DNA of 45,671 bases from Tepidamorphus sp. GTDB lineage: Bacteria; Pseudomonadota; Alphaproteobacteria; Rhizobiales; Tepidamorphaceae. The notes beneath the pieces are model-generated. The model saw only the letters and a list, made by a program, of their open reading frames with translations, was not told the DNA's origin and searched no databases. Position 1 is the stretch's first letter. Each line of letters starts with the position of its first letter. The position numbers and the translations under genes were made by a program. Of this stretch, positions 8,418 through 15,687 are shown in pieces. Location: assembly GCA_028280885.1 (NCBI GenBank), contig JANQKY010000080.1:1-45671 (forward strand). Reading direction: 5' to 3'.

Positions 8418-9152
8418 ATGGAGCTTCGCGACCAGGTCGCCATCGTCACCAACGTCTCCGGCTTCGTCGGCAAGCCCGCCGCCGCCGCGCTGTCGGCCGC
8501 CGGCGCGCTGACGCTGTGCCATGACGCGGGCTTCGCCGACGAGGCGGCCTCGCGCGCCTTCGCCGAGGCCAATCCGGGCCTCGGGGCGCTGATGCCCGGC
8601 GAGCCGGCAGAGATCGTCGACGCCGTCGTCGAGGCCGAGGGCCGGCTCGACATCCTGGTGCTGAACGACGTCTATCCCGCAATCCGCGCACCGGCCGAGG
8701 ACATCGATCCCGACGAGTTCCGCCGCGCCCTCGACGCGCTGACGGTCGCGCCGATGCGATGGGCGCGCGCCGCCGTACCGGCAATGAAGCGGCGGGGCGC
8801 CGGCGTCATCCTGTTCGTAACCTCCGCGGCGCCGCTGCGCGGCTTGTCGAACTATGCGATGTACGCGTCGGCCCGCGGCGCGACCAACGCGCTCGCCGTC
8901 TCGCTTGGCCGCGAACTCGCCCCCGCCGGTGTCCGGGTCAACGCCGTCGCGCCGAACTTCATCGAAAGCCCGACCTATTTCCCCGACGCCCTGCTCGCCG
9001 ATCCGCAAAAGCGCGCCAAGATCGAGAAGACCATTCCGCTCGGCCGGCTTGGCAGGCCGGACGAGGTCGGCGCGCTGATCGCCTTCCTCGCCGGCCCCGG
9101 CGCCGGCTTCATGACGGGCCAGGTGGTGCCGGTCGCCGGCGGCTGGGCGTGA
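8418..9152 (+). CDS. Halohydrin dehalogenase-like SDR-fold enzyme
   Basis: The 244-residue protein has the short-chain dehydrogenase fold but lacks its cofactor-binding glycine motif. In its place is T11-X4-F16-X-G18, and the catalytic residues read S136-X12-Y149-X3-R153, with Arg replacing the usual Lys. These two motifs define halohydrin dehalogenases (HheA-HheG type). Other shared landmarks are IVTNV at the start, CHDAGF, LNDVYP in the halide-side loop, and APNF. HheC of Agrobacterium has S132, Y145, R149 with the same spacing. Such enzymes convert vicinal haloalcohols to epoxides plus halide without NAD(P)H and can open epoxides with azide, cyanide or nitrite. No haloalkane pathway genes are adjacent. 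The stop codon lies in a 14-bp tandem repeat. Confidence 0.8.
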   Translation: MELRDQVAIVTNVSGFVGKPAAAALSAAGALTLCHDAGFADEAASRAFAEANPGLGALMPGEPAEIVDAVVEAEGRLDILVLNDVYPAIRAPAEDIDPDEFRRALDALTVAPMRWARAAVPAMKRRGAGVILFVTSAAPLRGLSNYAMYASARGATNALAVSLGRELAPAGVRVNAVAPNFIESPTYFPDALLADPQKRAKIEKTIPLGRLGRPDEVGALIAFLAGPGAGFMTGQVVPVAGGWA

Positions 9153-9196
9153 GTGGCTGGGCGTGAGTGGCTGGGCGTGAGCGGCTGGGCGTGAGC
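9141..9196 (+). repeat. Four tandem copies of a 14-bp unit over the gene end
   Basis: GGCTGGGCGTGAGT or its one-base variant (final C) is repeated four times head to tail. The first copy contains the last two codons and the TGA stop of the dehalogenase-like gene. Since 14 is not a multiple of three, each added copy shifts frame, and the stop in the first copy keeps the protein end constant. Confidence 0.85.
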
Positions 9197-9360
9197 GGCG
9201 ATCCTTTTGTCTCACGGCTGTTGCTCGCTTCGCTCGAGCCTGCGACGGCGCACCCTGCCAAGTGATATCCGTTGGGCAACGGCCGATCGGCCTTGCGAGC
9301 CCTTTGAGGGTTCGGGGTGCCCGCGATCAGGCTCACCGAGAGCTTAGGGACCACGTCCCC

Positions 9361-9640
9361 TCCCTCGTCATCCCGGACGGCCGCAGGCCGAGCCGGGATC
9401 GGGGGGCCCGTGTCGGTGTTGGATATCGAGGCCGAGAGAACTCCGAACCGCCCGGGCTCCCCGATCCCGGATATTCGCTGGCGCGAATTCCGGGATGACG
9501 AGGGAGAGGACAGTGTTCTGCCATCCCCTCCGCTGTCATTGCCGGGCTTGTCCCGGCAATCCATGAACACTGTCGTTAGCGTCCATTCTGACGGCGGTGT
9601 TCATGGATGCCCGGACCAAGTCCGGGCATGACAGCCGAAG
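9361..9640. repeat. Composite palindromic intergenic repeat, copy 1
   Basis: Two palindromic modules lie side by side. Module A is bounded by a 17-bp perfect inverted repeat (TCCCTCGTCATCCCGGA, 9361-9377, and its complement at 9489-9505). Module B is bounded by TGTCAT / ATGACA with inner inverted GTGTTCATGG-type arms (about 9535-9632). The same two modules recur in the same order at 45442-45671. Such elements are common intergenic repeats of Hyphomicrobiales genomes. The flanking gap 9197-9736 holds no recognisable gene. Confidence 0.85.
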
Positions 9641-9736
9641 GGATGGCCAAGCTGAAATCCAAAGCCCCGTTTATGCTGAACCAGACAGCAGTGGGACACG
9701 TCCGGACACGACAACCGAGAAGGAGCGCCCCCTATC

Positions 9737-10576
9737 TCAGGAGGCAACCGGATAGCGGGGCGGCGCCAGGATGACCTCGTTCAGATAGCCGTCAACCCCT
9801 AAGTCCTGGTCCCATTGCCGGGGATTGCCGAGCGAGACCTCCTGGAAGGGAACGCCGTCGACCCAGCGGGACTGGCGGATATGCAGATGGCCGTAGATGA
9901 CGGCGCGGGCCGAGAACCGGATATGCCAGTCCTCCGTCTGCGTCGTGCCGCACCAGGGCGTGAAGCGGGGAATGCGCGGCAGGACGGCAAGGCGCTGCTT
10001 CAGCGGATAGTGGTTGATCAGCACGGTCGGCACGCCGGGCGGCAGGTCGGAAAGCCTTGCAAGCGTCGCCCGGCAGCGCGCCTCGCACCAGGCGATCCGC
10101 GAGGGAAACGGGTCGGGATGCAGGAAATACTCGTCCGAACAGACGCATTTGCGCGCATCCGCCCAGGCAACGACCTGGCTGAGCGGCACGCTGTCGGGGC
10201 GGAACGTGTAGTCGTAGAGCAGGAACAGCGGCACGATCAGCAAGGGCCCGCTCGCATGCCTGAACGTTGCGTAAGGGTCTTCCGGCGTCAGCACGCCATA
10301 GGCCCGCGCCAGCGCCACGAGTTCCTTGTAAAGATGCACCCCGCGCGGACGGACGCCATCCTTGGGCACCGACCACAGATCATGATTGCCGGGCACCCAG
10401 ACCAGTTGCCGGAAGCGCGGCGTCAGCAGCCGGAAGGCCTGCTCGATGCGTTCGGGCGTATGGCCGATATCGCCGGCGACGATCAGCCAGTCGTCCGGGC
10501 AATGCGGCATCGCCTCCACGGCCCGCAGGTTGACGGCGTGATCGATATGCAGGTCGGAGATAGCGAGCAGACGCAT
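9737..10576 (-). CDS. Calcineurin-like metallophosphoesterase
   Basis: The 279-residue protein shows the five metallophosphoesterase signature blocks: DLHIDH near the start, GDIGH, GNHDLW, a later INHYP, and GHLHIRQS. Together these bind two metal ions. Substrates in this family range from phosphoproteins to cyclic nucleotides and cannot be inferred. I chose the ATG at 10576, immediately before RLLAISDLH, because family members start there. The frame remains open for 51 more codons upstream, including eight consecutive prolines that come from a C-rich simple repeat. That repeat occupies the place of the ribosome-binding site, which is unusual. It is a single gene; the next gene to the right is divergent. 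Confidence 0.85.
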   Translation of the reverse strand: MRLLAISDLHIDHAVNLRAVEAMPHCPDDWLIVAGDIGHTPERIEQAFRLLTPRFRQLVWVPGNHDLWSVPKDGVRPRGVHLYKELVALARAYGVLTPEDPYATFRHASGPLLIVPLFLLYDYTFRPDSVPLSQVVAWADARKCVCSDEYFLHPDPFPSRIAWCEARCRATLARLSDLPPGVPTVLINHYPLKQRLAVLPRIPRFTPWCGTTQTEDWHIRFSARAVIYGHLHIRQSRWVDGVPFQEVSLGNPRQWDQDLGVDGYLNEVILAPPRYPVAS

Positions 10577-10600
10577 GGGCGGGGGCGGGGGCGGGGGCGG
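10577..10600 (+). repeat. G-run array abutting a start codon
   Basis: Repeated GGGGGC units give at least four runs of three or more G on the plus strand, directly before the metallophosphoesterase start codon, which is read from the other strand. Such sequence can form a G-quadruplex in single-stranded DNA; the mRNA would carry C-runs in place of a Shine-Dalgarno. Confidence 0.7.
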
Positions 10601-10743
10601 AGTGTGACGCGGGGGACGGGAGCGTATAAGGGTCGGCGACGCCGGCATCCTACCGCGCGGATCGAAAACGGGACACCGCAGGAAGACATAGGCGGCCCGG
10701 CGATTTGCGCAACCTCGATGCAGCACCAACCGGAGGCCACCCC

Positions 10744-11085
10744 ATGTTCATCGCCGTCCTCGCCCGCCGCCTCAAGGCCGGCAAGACCTATCGCGACTTC
10801 GTCGAGGCCTGGTATCCCGACAAGGGGTTCGACGTTGCCGGACGCGGCCCGATCCTGGCGCGCAACATCGCCGACGACCGCGAAATACTGGCAATCAGCC
10901 TGATCGACCTGCCCGACCGCGACAGCCTGGAGGATGTTCTGGACCGCGTCGGCGCGCAGGAACGCCTCCGCCACGACCGCATCGCCGAGGTCATCGAGAC
11001 GACCACCCTGCGCGGCCTTTACGAGATCGAGGACGAGTTCGACTTCTCCACCGACGAGACGGTCGCCCGGGGACGGCCAAGATAA
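10744..11085 (+). CDS. Hypothetical protein, 113 residues
   Basis: I do not recognise a named family. The sequence starts MFIAVLARRLKAGKTYRDF, with an alternating beta-alpha pattern reminiscent of small dimeric alpha/beta-barrel (ABM-like) proteins, followed by an acidic helical region and EDEFDFSTDE near the end. There is no signal peptide or membrane segment. The ATG at 10744 is supported by GGAGG seven nt upstream; the frame extends 13 codons further without a better start. It converges on fliP with a 34-bp gap. Confidence 0.65.
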   Translation: MFIAVLARRLKAGKTYRDFVEAWYPDKGFDVAGRGPILARNIADDREILAISLIDLPDRDSLEDVLDRVGAQERLRHDRIAEVIETTTLRGLYEIEDEFDFSTDETVARGRPR

Positions 11086-11119
11086 CACGTCTGAGGTCAG
11101 GACGGTCGGACGATGGCGA

Positions 11120-11935
11120 CTATGTCGGCGCGAAACTCTGGATCAGGCTTCCCGTCACCAGACTCCAGCCATCGACGAGCACGAAGAAGATCAGCTTGAA
11201 CGGCAGCGAGATGATCACCGGCGGCAGCATCATCATGCCCATCGACATCAGGATCGAGGCAACCACCATGTCGATGACGATGAACGGCACGAACAGCAGA
11301 AAGCCGATCTCGAAGGCGCGGCGCAACTCGCTGATCATGAAGGCCGGCACCAGCACCCTGAGCTCGATATCCTCAGGCGTCGCCGGCGGCGCGGCGCCGG
11401 TCATGTCGACGAACAGTTCCAGATCCTTCTCCCGCACCTGCGACAGCATGAAGGTGCGGAACGGCTGGACCGCCCGCTCGAAGGCCTCGGGCACCTCGAT
11501 TTCCTGATTGACCAGCGGCTCGATGCCCTGCTGGTAGGAGGTCTGGAACACCGGCGCCATCACGAAGGCGGTCAGGAACAGGGCGAGCGAGATGATCACC
11601 GAGTTGGGCGGCGCGGTCTGCAGGCCGATCGCGGTGCGCAGCAGCGACAGGACGACGACGATCCGCGTAAACGACGTCACCATGATCAGGATCGACGGCG
11701 CCAGGCTCAGCACCGTGATGATCGCGATCAGCTGAACCGCGCGCTCGGTCAGCCCCGCCCCCTCGCCGAAGCTGATATTGACGTCCTGCGCAAGCCCCAC
11801 GCCGCCGCCGAGGCCGAACAGCGCGACCATGGCCATGATCAGCTTGGCGAGGACCGGTCGGAAGCGCTTTGCGCGCACGCTCCCCCCGGCCGCCGCGCCA
11901 AAAACGACACGGCGGCGAAGCGCGACTTGATCCAT
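11120..11935 (-). CDS. fliP: Flagellar export gate protein FliP
   Basis: The 271-residue protein forms the core of the flagellar type III export gate with FliQ and FliR. After a variable N-terminus there is a signal-like hydrophobic segment ending in GVGLAQD (FliP is one of the few flagellar membrane proteins made with a cleaved signal). Then come the family blocks SILIMVTSFTRIVVVLSLLR, TAPPNSVIISLALFLT and ELRRAFEIGFLLFVPF, and the last helix near LPPVIISLPFKL. It starts two bases after the fliO-like stop, so the two are translationally linked. Both diverge from the flgB cluster across a region with CtrA-type sites. Confidence 0.95.
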   Translation of the reverse strand: MDQVALRRRVVFGAAAGGSVRAKRFRPVLAKLIMAMVALFGLGGGVGLAQDVNISFGEGAGLTERAVQLIAIITVLSLAPSILIMVTSFTRIVVVLSLLRTAIGLQTAPPNSVIISLALFLTAFVMAPVFQTSYQQGIEPLVNQEIEVPEAFERAVQPFRTFMLSQVREKDLELFVDMTGAAPPATPEDIELRVLVPAFMISELRRAFEIGFLLFVPFIVIDMVVASILMSMGMMMLPPVIISLPFKLIFFVLVDGWSLVTGSLIQSFAPT

Positions 11936-11937
11936 GA

Positions 11938-13827
11938 TCAGGTATCCCGCTTGGCGAGCTCGCCATAGATATTGACGTCCGCCGGCTTCTTATCCGCCGA
12001 CTTCTTGTCCGCAGGCTTGCCCGCATCCGGCTCGGCCTTCTGGGCCGGCTTGTCCGAATCGAGATTGAGTTCGGCCGACAGCGCCGCCGCCAGGTCGAAC
12101 TCCGCAGCGCCCGCGGGCGCGCCGGGCGCGGTCGGCGGCTTGCCCCCCGCCGGTTGCCCGGATGGTGGCGCGGCCGTTACGGCCGGGGTCGCTGGTGGCG
12201 GGGTCGATGGTGGCGGGGCGGAAGGCGGCGGAGCGGATGGCGGTGGACCGTTTTTTGGGGCCGCCGCCGGCTGCGGCTTGGGAGCCGCCGCTGACGGGGA
12301 AGCTCCCGGGGACGGGGCCGGCGCCGGGCCGGATGCCACAGGCTTTGGCGTCTCTGCCTTGCCTGCCCCCGCTTTCCCCGCTTCGGCTTTCGCCACATCG
12401 GCTTTTGCTGGCTCGGCCTTTACCACCCCGGCGTCGCCGGTCTCCGCCGTCGGCGTGTCGGCTTCGGCCGGCTCCGTGGCGGATGTCAGCGGTCGTTTCA
12501 GCGCGGCTTCGAGCCGCAACGCCATTTCCTCAAGTTGCGCCTCGCGATCCTTCGGCGAATCGCCAGCCGTGGGAGCCGGGTCCGATGCCGGTCCTGCCGG
12601 CGCGGGTCCCTTCGGCGGCGACGCCGGAGCCGGCTGGGATGCCTGTGTTTGAGAAGCCTGTGTTTGAGAAGCCTGTGTCTGGGAAGCGGGAGCCGGCTTG
12701 CCACCCGGTGCCGCATCGGCCTTCGCCGGATCAACCTTCGCCGGGGCTTGGACCGGGGCGGGGGCCGACGGCGCCTTGGACACCGGTTGGGAGCCCCCGG
12801 ATGGCGGTGGTGGCGGCGCTGGCGACGGCACCGGTTTCGCCGGCGATGCCGGCGGCTTCAAAGGTGTTGCCTGGGATGGGCGCTGGCTCGCAGATCCGGG
12901 TGCCTGTACGCTCTGGACCTGCGCGCTCTGGGTTTGCAACCCCGATGGCGGCGAACCGGGCGGGGGCGAACCGGGCGGGGGAGCCCCCTTGGGTGTTGCT
13001 GGCGCCGGAGACGATGGGGGCGGCGTTGCCGGCTTCTGTGCCGTATCGACCGGCCCGGAGGGCGCGCCCGACGGCGGCGGGCTCGCGGGGCCCGGTGACG
13101 CGGGAGCTCGCTGGGACGCCGGAGCCCGCTGGACGGCCGGACGCGGTGTTGCCTGGCTTGGCGGTGTCGGCGAGGCGGAGGGCGCTGGCGGAGCCGAAGG
13201 CACGGGCGGAGCCGAAGGCACGGGCGGAGCCGAAGGCACGGGTGGTGCCGAGGGTACGGGCGGGGCGCTTTCAGCCAGCGGACGCGCCGCCGGCGCGGCG
13301 GGCCGCGGCGGTATGGGCGGCTCGGCGTCGGCGCGGGCGGTGGCCGACAGCCGGTCGGGATCGGTGGCCCGGTCCTGGCGTTTCGCCAATCGGGACGGCG
13401 TGGTGTCGGACAGGCGCGGCGGAAGGCTCGGCTCGGCGGGGCGCGTGCGCAGCGTATCGCCGGCGCGCGCGGCCGGGCGCGGCGCCTCCATGGGCTCACG
13501 CGCCCGCTCGGCGACGATCGCGCCCGGCGTCGCGCCGATGCCGGATTCCACCACCAGGTCCGACGGTCCGCCGATCAGGATCAGATGCTCGGTATTGTCG
13601 CGCCGCACCAGGATAAGGCGGCGCTTGGCGTCGACATGGGTCGCATCGACCACCGCCAGCCGGTCCTGCCTAGCCTTCAGGCTGCCGCCGAAGCCGCCGC
13701 CGCTTGATGCCACCCGGCGGATCACCCAGGCCGTCAGCGCGATCAGCAGCAGGACGAAGATGAAGGCGATGATGAATCGCGCCGGCAGACTGAGCTGCAC
13801 ACCGAGCAGTTCCTCGACAAAATCCAT
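11938..13827 (-). CDS. fliO: FliO-like protein with a very long Pro/Ala-rich tail
   Basis: The first ~100 residues fit FliO, the assembly chaperone of the FliP-FliR gate: a short N-terminus, one membrane helix (about residues 18-38, FIIAFIFVLLLIALTAWVI), then a small cytoplasmic beta domain with RLAVVDATHVDAKRRLILV and HLILIGGPSDLVVE. The remaining ~520 residues are low-complexity Pro/Ala/Ser/Lys with internal repeats (VPSAPP x4, QTQAS x3). The total of 629 residues is several times the usual FliO length. The ATG at 13827 has AAGGAGG 8-9 nt upstream and gives the expected N-terminus. The position directly before fliP supports the call. The tail is presumably disordered; its role is unknown. 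Confidence 0.75.
   Translation of the reverse strand: MDFVEELLGVQLSLPARFIIAFIFVLLLIALTAWVIRRVASSGGGFGGSLKARQDRLAVVDATHVDAKRRLILVRRDNTEHLILIGGPSDLVVESGIGATPGAIVAERAREPMEAPRPAARAGDTLRTRPAEPSLPPRLSDTTPSRLAKRQDRATDPDRLSATARADAEPPIPPRPAAPAARPLAESAPPVPSAPPVPSAPPVPSAPPVPSAPPAPSASPTPPSQATPRPAVQRAPASQRAPASPGPASPPPSGAPSGPVDTAQKPATPPPSSPAPATPKGAPPPGSPPPGSPPSGLQTQSAQVQSVQAPGSASQRPSQATPLKPPASPAKPVPSPAPPPPPSGGSQPVSKAPSAPAPVQAPAKVDPAKADAAPGGKPAPASQTQASQTQASQTQASQPAPASPPKGPAPAGPASDPAPTAGDSPKDREAQLEEMALRLEAALKRPLTSATEPAEADTPTAETGDAGVVKAEPAKADVAKAEAGKAGAGKAETPKPVASGPAPAPSPGASPSAAAPKPQPAAAPKNGPPPSAPPPSAPPPSTPPPATPAVTAAPPSGQPAGGKPPTAPGAPAGAAEFDLAAALSAELNLDSDKPAQKAEPDAGKPADKKSADKKPADVNIYGELAKRDT
12641..12685 (-). 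repeat. Three tandem 15-bp units inside the fliO tail
   Basis: GCCTGTGTTTGAGAA occurs twice and then once with two changes. On the coding strand this gives the pentapeptide QTQAS repeated three times in frame. Confidence 0.8.
13190..13261 (-). repeat. Four tandem 18-bp units inside the fliO tail
   Basis: Units of 18 bp (GGAGCCGAAGGCACGGGC and variants) are repeated four times; the first three are near identical and the fourth has diverged. On the coding strand they encode the hexapeptide VPSAPP in register, so copy-number change would keep the frame. Confidence 0.85.
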
Positions 13828-14006
13828 CCGACTTGCCTCCTTCGTCCCCCAGCCCGCCCCCGGCTGCATTACCAACAAGCTGCATCAGCAACAGGCTGCA
13901 TTACCAACGTCCCGCCAGCTTCGACCGCCGGCAGGCAATGCCGGCTTGCCCGTCCGCATGCATCGGCATCGTTAACAGATGCAGGCAAAATTTGCCGGGA
14001 TCAAGG

Positions 14007-14021
14007 CTAACAAAAGGTTAA
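14007..14021. promoter_or_regulatory. CtrA-type site, one mismatch
   Basis: CTAA-N7-TTAA differs from the TTAA-N7-TTAA CtrA consensus by one base. It lies about 140 bp before flgB and 180 bp before the fliO start. Confidence 0.45.
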
Positions 14022-14071
14022 CGCGGCGCGCCAGACCCCTTGGAATTCCGGACCTTTTCCCGTTTCCAACC

Positions 14072-14086
14072 TTAATCACCGGTTAA
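14072..14086. promoter_or_regulatory. CtrA site, perfect TTAA-N7-TTAA
   Basis: TTAA at 14072-14075 and 14083-14086 are separated by exactly seven bases, the full consensus for the cell-cycle regulator CtrA. It lies about 80 bp upstream of flgB. Confidence 0.65.
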
Positions 14087-14091
14087 CGGCG

Positions 14092-14106
14092 TTAACCACT
14101 CGTTAA
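14092..14106. promoter_or_regulatory. CtrA site, perfect TTAA-N7-TTAA
   Basis: This is a second full-consensus site, five bases after the first: TTAA at 14092-14095 and 14103-14106, with the leading TTAACCA also matching the extended consensus. Two sites in tandem suggest cooperative CtrA binding at the flgB promoter. Confidence 0.65.
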
Positions 14107-14163
14107 CCACGTGGCCGGCAATCTGTACCCATCTAATGGAGCAAGCAGGCCCCGAGGGCAACA

Positions 14164-14571
14164 GTGGCGATAACCGATATCCCCTTGTTTTCCGCGCTGA
14201 AATCGCGCCTGAACTGGCTTCAGGCGCGCCAGGCCGTGCTGGCCGAAAACGTCGCGAACGCCGATACGCCGGGCTTTCAGGCCCGCGAGATCGAAACCTT
14301 CGCGCTTCCCGCCGGCACACGGGCAGGCGGGGTCAGGCCGCTCGACACGGTGCGCACGAACGCGATGCACATCGCCACCGGTCCGAATCGGGCGGACCGG
14401 TGGGGCGCGGATGAATCGGGGTCGTTCGAGATAACGCCGTCGGGCAATTCGGTGGTGCTCGAGGAACAGATGATGAAGGTCGCGGAAACGCAGCTGGATT
14501 ACCAGATGGCCACGAGCCTCTACGGCCGCGGCATCGGATTGTTGAGGACGGCGCTCGGCAAGCGGGCCTGA
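14164..14571 (+). CDS. flgB: Flagellar basal-body rod protein FlgB
   Basis: The 135-residue rod protein starts with GTG. The flagellar rod/hook N-terminal motif is seen as RQAVLAENVANADTPGFQAR (ANxxTPGF), and the C-terminal helix VAETQLDYQMATSLYGRG is typical of FlgB. It builds the proximal rod in the periplasm and is exported by the flagellar type III system. It is first in the flgB-flgC-fliE-fliQ-fliR-flhB cluster, just downstream of two perfect CtrA sites. The GTG has only a weak upstream GAGGG, but it gives the family's usual N-terminus. Confidence 0.93.
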   Translation: MAITDIPLFSALKSRLNWLQARQAVLAENVANADTPGFQAREIETFALPAGTRAGGVRPLDTVRTNAMHIATGPNRADRWGADESGSFEITPSGNSVVLEEQMMKVAETQLDYQMATSLYGRGIGLLRTALGKRA

Positions 14572-14632
14572 GCCCGCAAGCGACGTGGGCTGAGGCGGAT
14601 CCGGTCGGGCGGGTCCGTGATTGGGGGAAGAC

Positions 14633-15043
14633 ATGGATCTGATCAAGAGTATCTTCATCGCCGCGACCGGCCTGCGCGCCCAGTCGGGCCGGATGCGGGT
14701 CATCTCGGAGAACATGGCGAATGCCAACTCCACGGCGAACACCGCCGGCGGCGATCCCTACCGACGCCAGATACCGACCTTCAAGGCGGAGTTCGACCGC
14801 GAACTGCGCGCCCATGTCGTGACGCCGGGGCGCATCGCCGTCGACAAGAGCGACTTCTCGCTGCGCCACGAGCCGGGCCATCCGGCCGCCGACGCCAAGG
14901 GCTACGTCAAGACCGCCAACGTCAACTCGCTCGTCGAGATGACGGACATGCGCCAGGCCCAGCGCAGCTACGAGGCCAATCTCAACATCGTCCGGTCGGC
15001 GCGCTCGATGATCCAGCGCACCATCGACATCCTTCGCGCCTGA
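14633..15043 (+). CDS. flgC: Flagellar basal-body rod protein FlgC
   Basis: The 136-residue product begins MDLIKSIFIAATGLRAQSGR and carries the rod motif SENMANANSTANTAGGDPYR (ANxxST in place of ANxxTP, as in FlgC), and ends with the coiled helix DMRQAQRSYEANLNIVRSAR used for axial packing. It forms the proximal rod with FlgB. The ATG at 14633 is preceded by GGGGAAG at a good distance; a TTG four codons upstream is less likely. The 61-bp gap after flgB holds no obvious terminator, so they are probably co-transcribed. Confidence 0.93.
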   Translation: MDLIKSIFIAATGLRAQSGRMRVISENMANANSTANTAGGDPYRRQIPTFKAEFDRELRAHVVTPGRIAVDKSDFSLRHEPGHPAADAKGYVKTANVNSLVEMTDMRQAQRSYEANLNIVRSARSMIQRTIDILRA

Positions 15044-15055
15044 TTGGAGCAGATC

Positions 15056-15364
15056 ATGAACCCCGCCCTCGCTGCCAAAGCCTACGCGACCGCCGCCAAC
15101 ACCGCGCTCAAGCCCGAAACCGGCGCCAGCGAGGCAGCGCCCGGCGCCCCGGATTTCGCCCAGATGGTGACGTCCGCCGTCGAATCGGTTGTCGAATCGG
15201 GCCAGATTGCCGAACAGACGAGCCTTGCCGGCATCTCCGGCAAGACCGATCCGGTCAGCGTCGTCACCGCGGTCGCCGAGACCGAACTGGCGCTGGAAAC
15301 GATGGTCTCGATCCGCGACAAGGTGATTTCGGCCTATGAGGAAATTCTGCGGATGCCGATTTAG
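15056..15364 (+). CDS. fliE: Flagellar hook-basal body protein FliE
   Basis: FliE joins the MS ring to the rod. The 102-residue protein has the helical FliE layout: F-A-Q-M-V-T-S-A-V near the middle, then SVVTAVAETELALETMVSIR, and RDKVISAYEEILRMPI at the C-terminus (A-Y-x-E-I-x-x-M-x-I is diagnostic). The start at 15056 has GGAG six bases upstream; the frame could open at a TTG at 15044. Only 12 bp separate it from both neighbours, consistent with one operon. Confidence 0.9.
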   Translation: MNPALAAKAYATAANTALKPETGASEAAPGAPDFAQMVTSAVESVVESGQIAEQTSLAGISGKTDPVSVVTAVAETELALETMVSIRDKVISAYEEILRMPI

Positions 15365-15376
15365 GGGCAAGCGAAC

Positions 15377-15640
15377 ATGAGCGGCGCCGAGGTTCTCGAT
15401 ATCGCCCGTGACGGCGTCTGGGTGCTGATCAAGGTGTCCAGCCCGCTGATGATCGTCGGCCTCGTCGTCGGCCTGATCGTCGCGCTGTTCCAGGCGCTCA
15501 CGCAGATCCAGGAGATGACGCTGGTCTTCGTGCCGAAGATCATCGCCATGTTCCTTGCGCTGATCATCGCCCTGCCCTTCATGGGCGAGGCACTTGGCAG
15601 CTACATGACGCGCATCGCCGAGCGGATCGCCGCCGGCTGA
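15377..15640 (+). CDS. fliQ: Flagellar export gate protein FliQ
   Basis: The 87-residue, two-helix membrane protein has an early V-L-I-K-V-S-S-P-L block and the conserved QALTQIQEMTLVFVPKI turn between the helices. Four copies form part of the export gate with FliP and FliR. It follows fliE by 12 bp. Confidence 0.94.
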   Translation: MSGAEVLDIARDGVWVLIKVSSPLMIVGLVVGLIVALFQALTQIQEMTLVFVPKIIAMFLALIIALPFMGEALGSYMTRIAERIAAG

Positions 15641-15687
15641 CGCAGCGATCGAGCGTCCCGGGGTCGGGCCAAAGCGAATAGGGCAGA

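Larger units (their letters stand above)
13828..14163. promoter_or_regulatory. Divergent flagellar control region (fliO-fliP / flgB)
   Basis: The 336-bp gap between the two flagellar transcription units contains three CtrA-type sites (14007-14021, 14072-14086, 14092-14106), a further lone GTTAAC near 13971-13976, and a short palindrome GGCAAA-A-TTTGCC at 13984-13996. No gene is present. Confidence 0.6.

Noticed and set aside
9109..9631. Frames across the repeat region between the dehalogenase-like gene and the phosphoesterase
   Set aside because: They arise from the 14-bp tandem repeat and the palindromic modules; both strands give similar frames with no family character.
13190..13261. Regularly spaced repeat that could suggest a CRISPR array
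   Set aside because: Units are directly adjacent 18-bp codon-phased repeats inside a coding region, with no unique spacers and no cas genes.
12162..13975. Long plus-strand frames opposite the fliO-like gene
   Set aside because: They are Gly/Ala- or Arg-rich mirror images of the repetitive tail; the minus-strand frame has the Shine-Dalgarno, the membrane helix and the fliP context.
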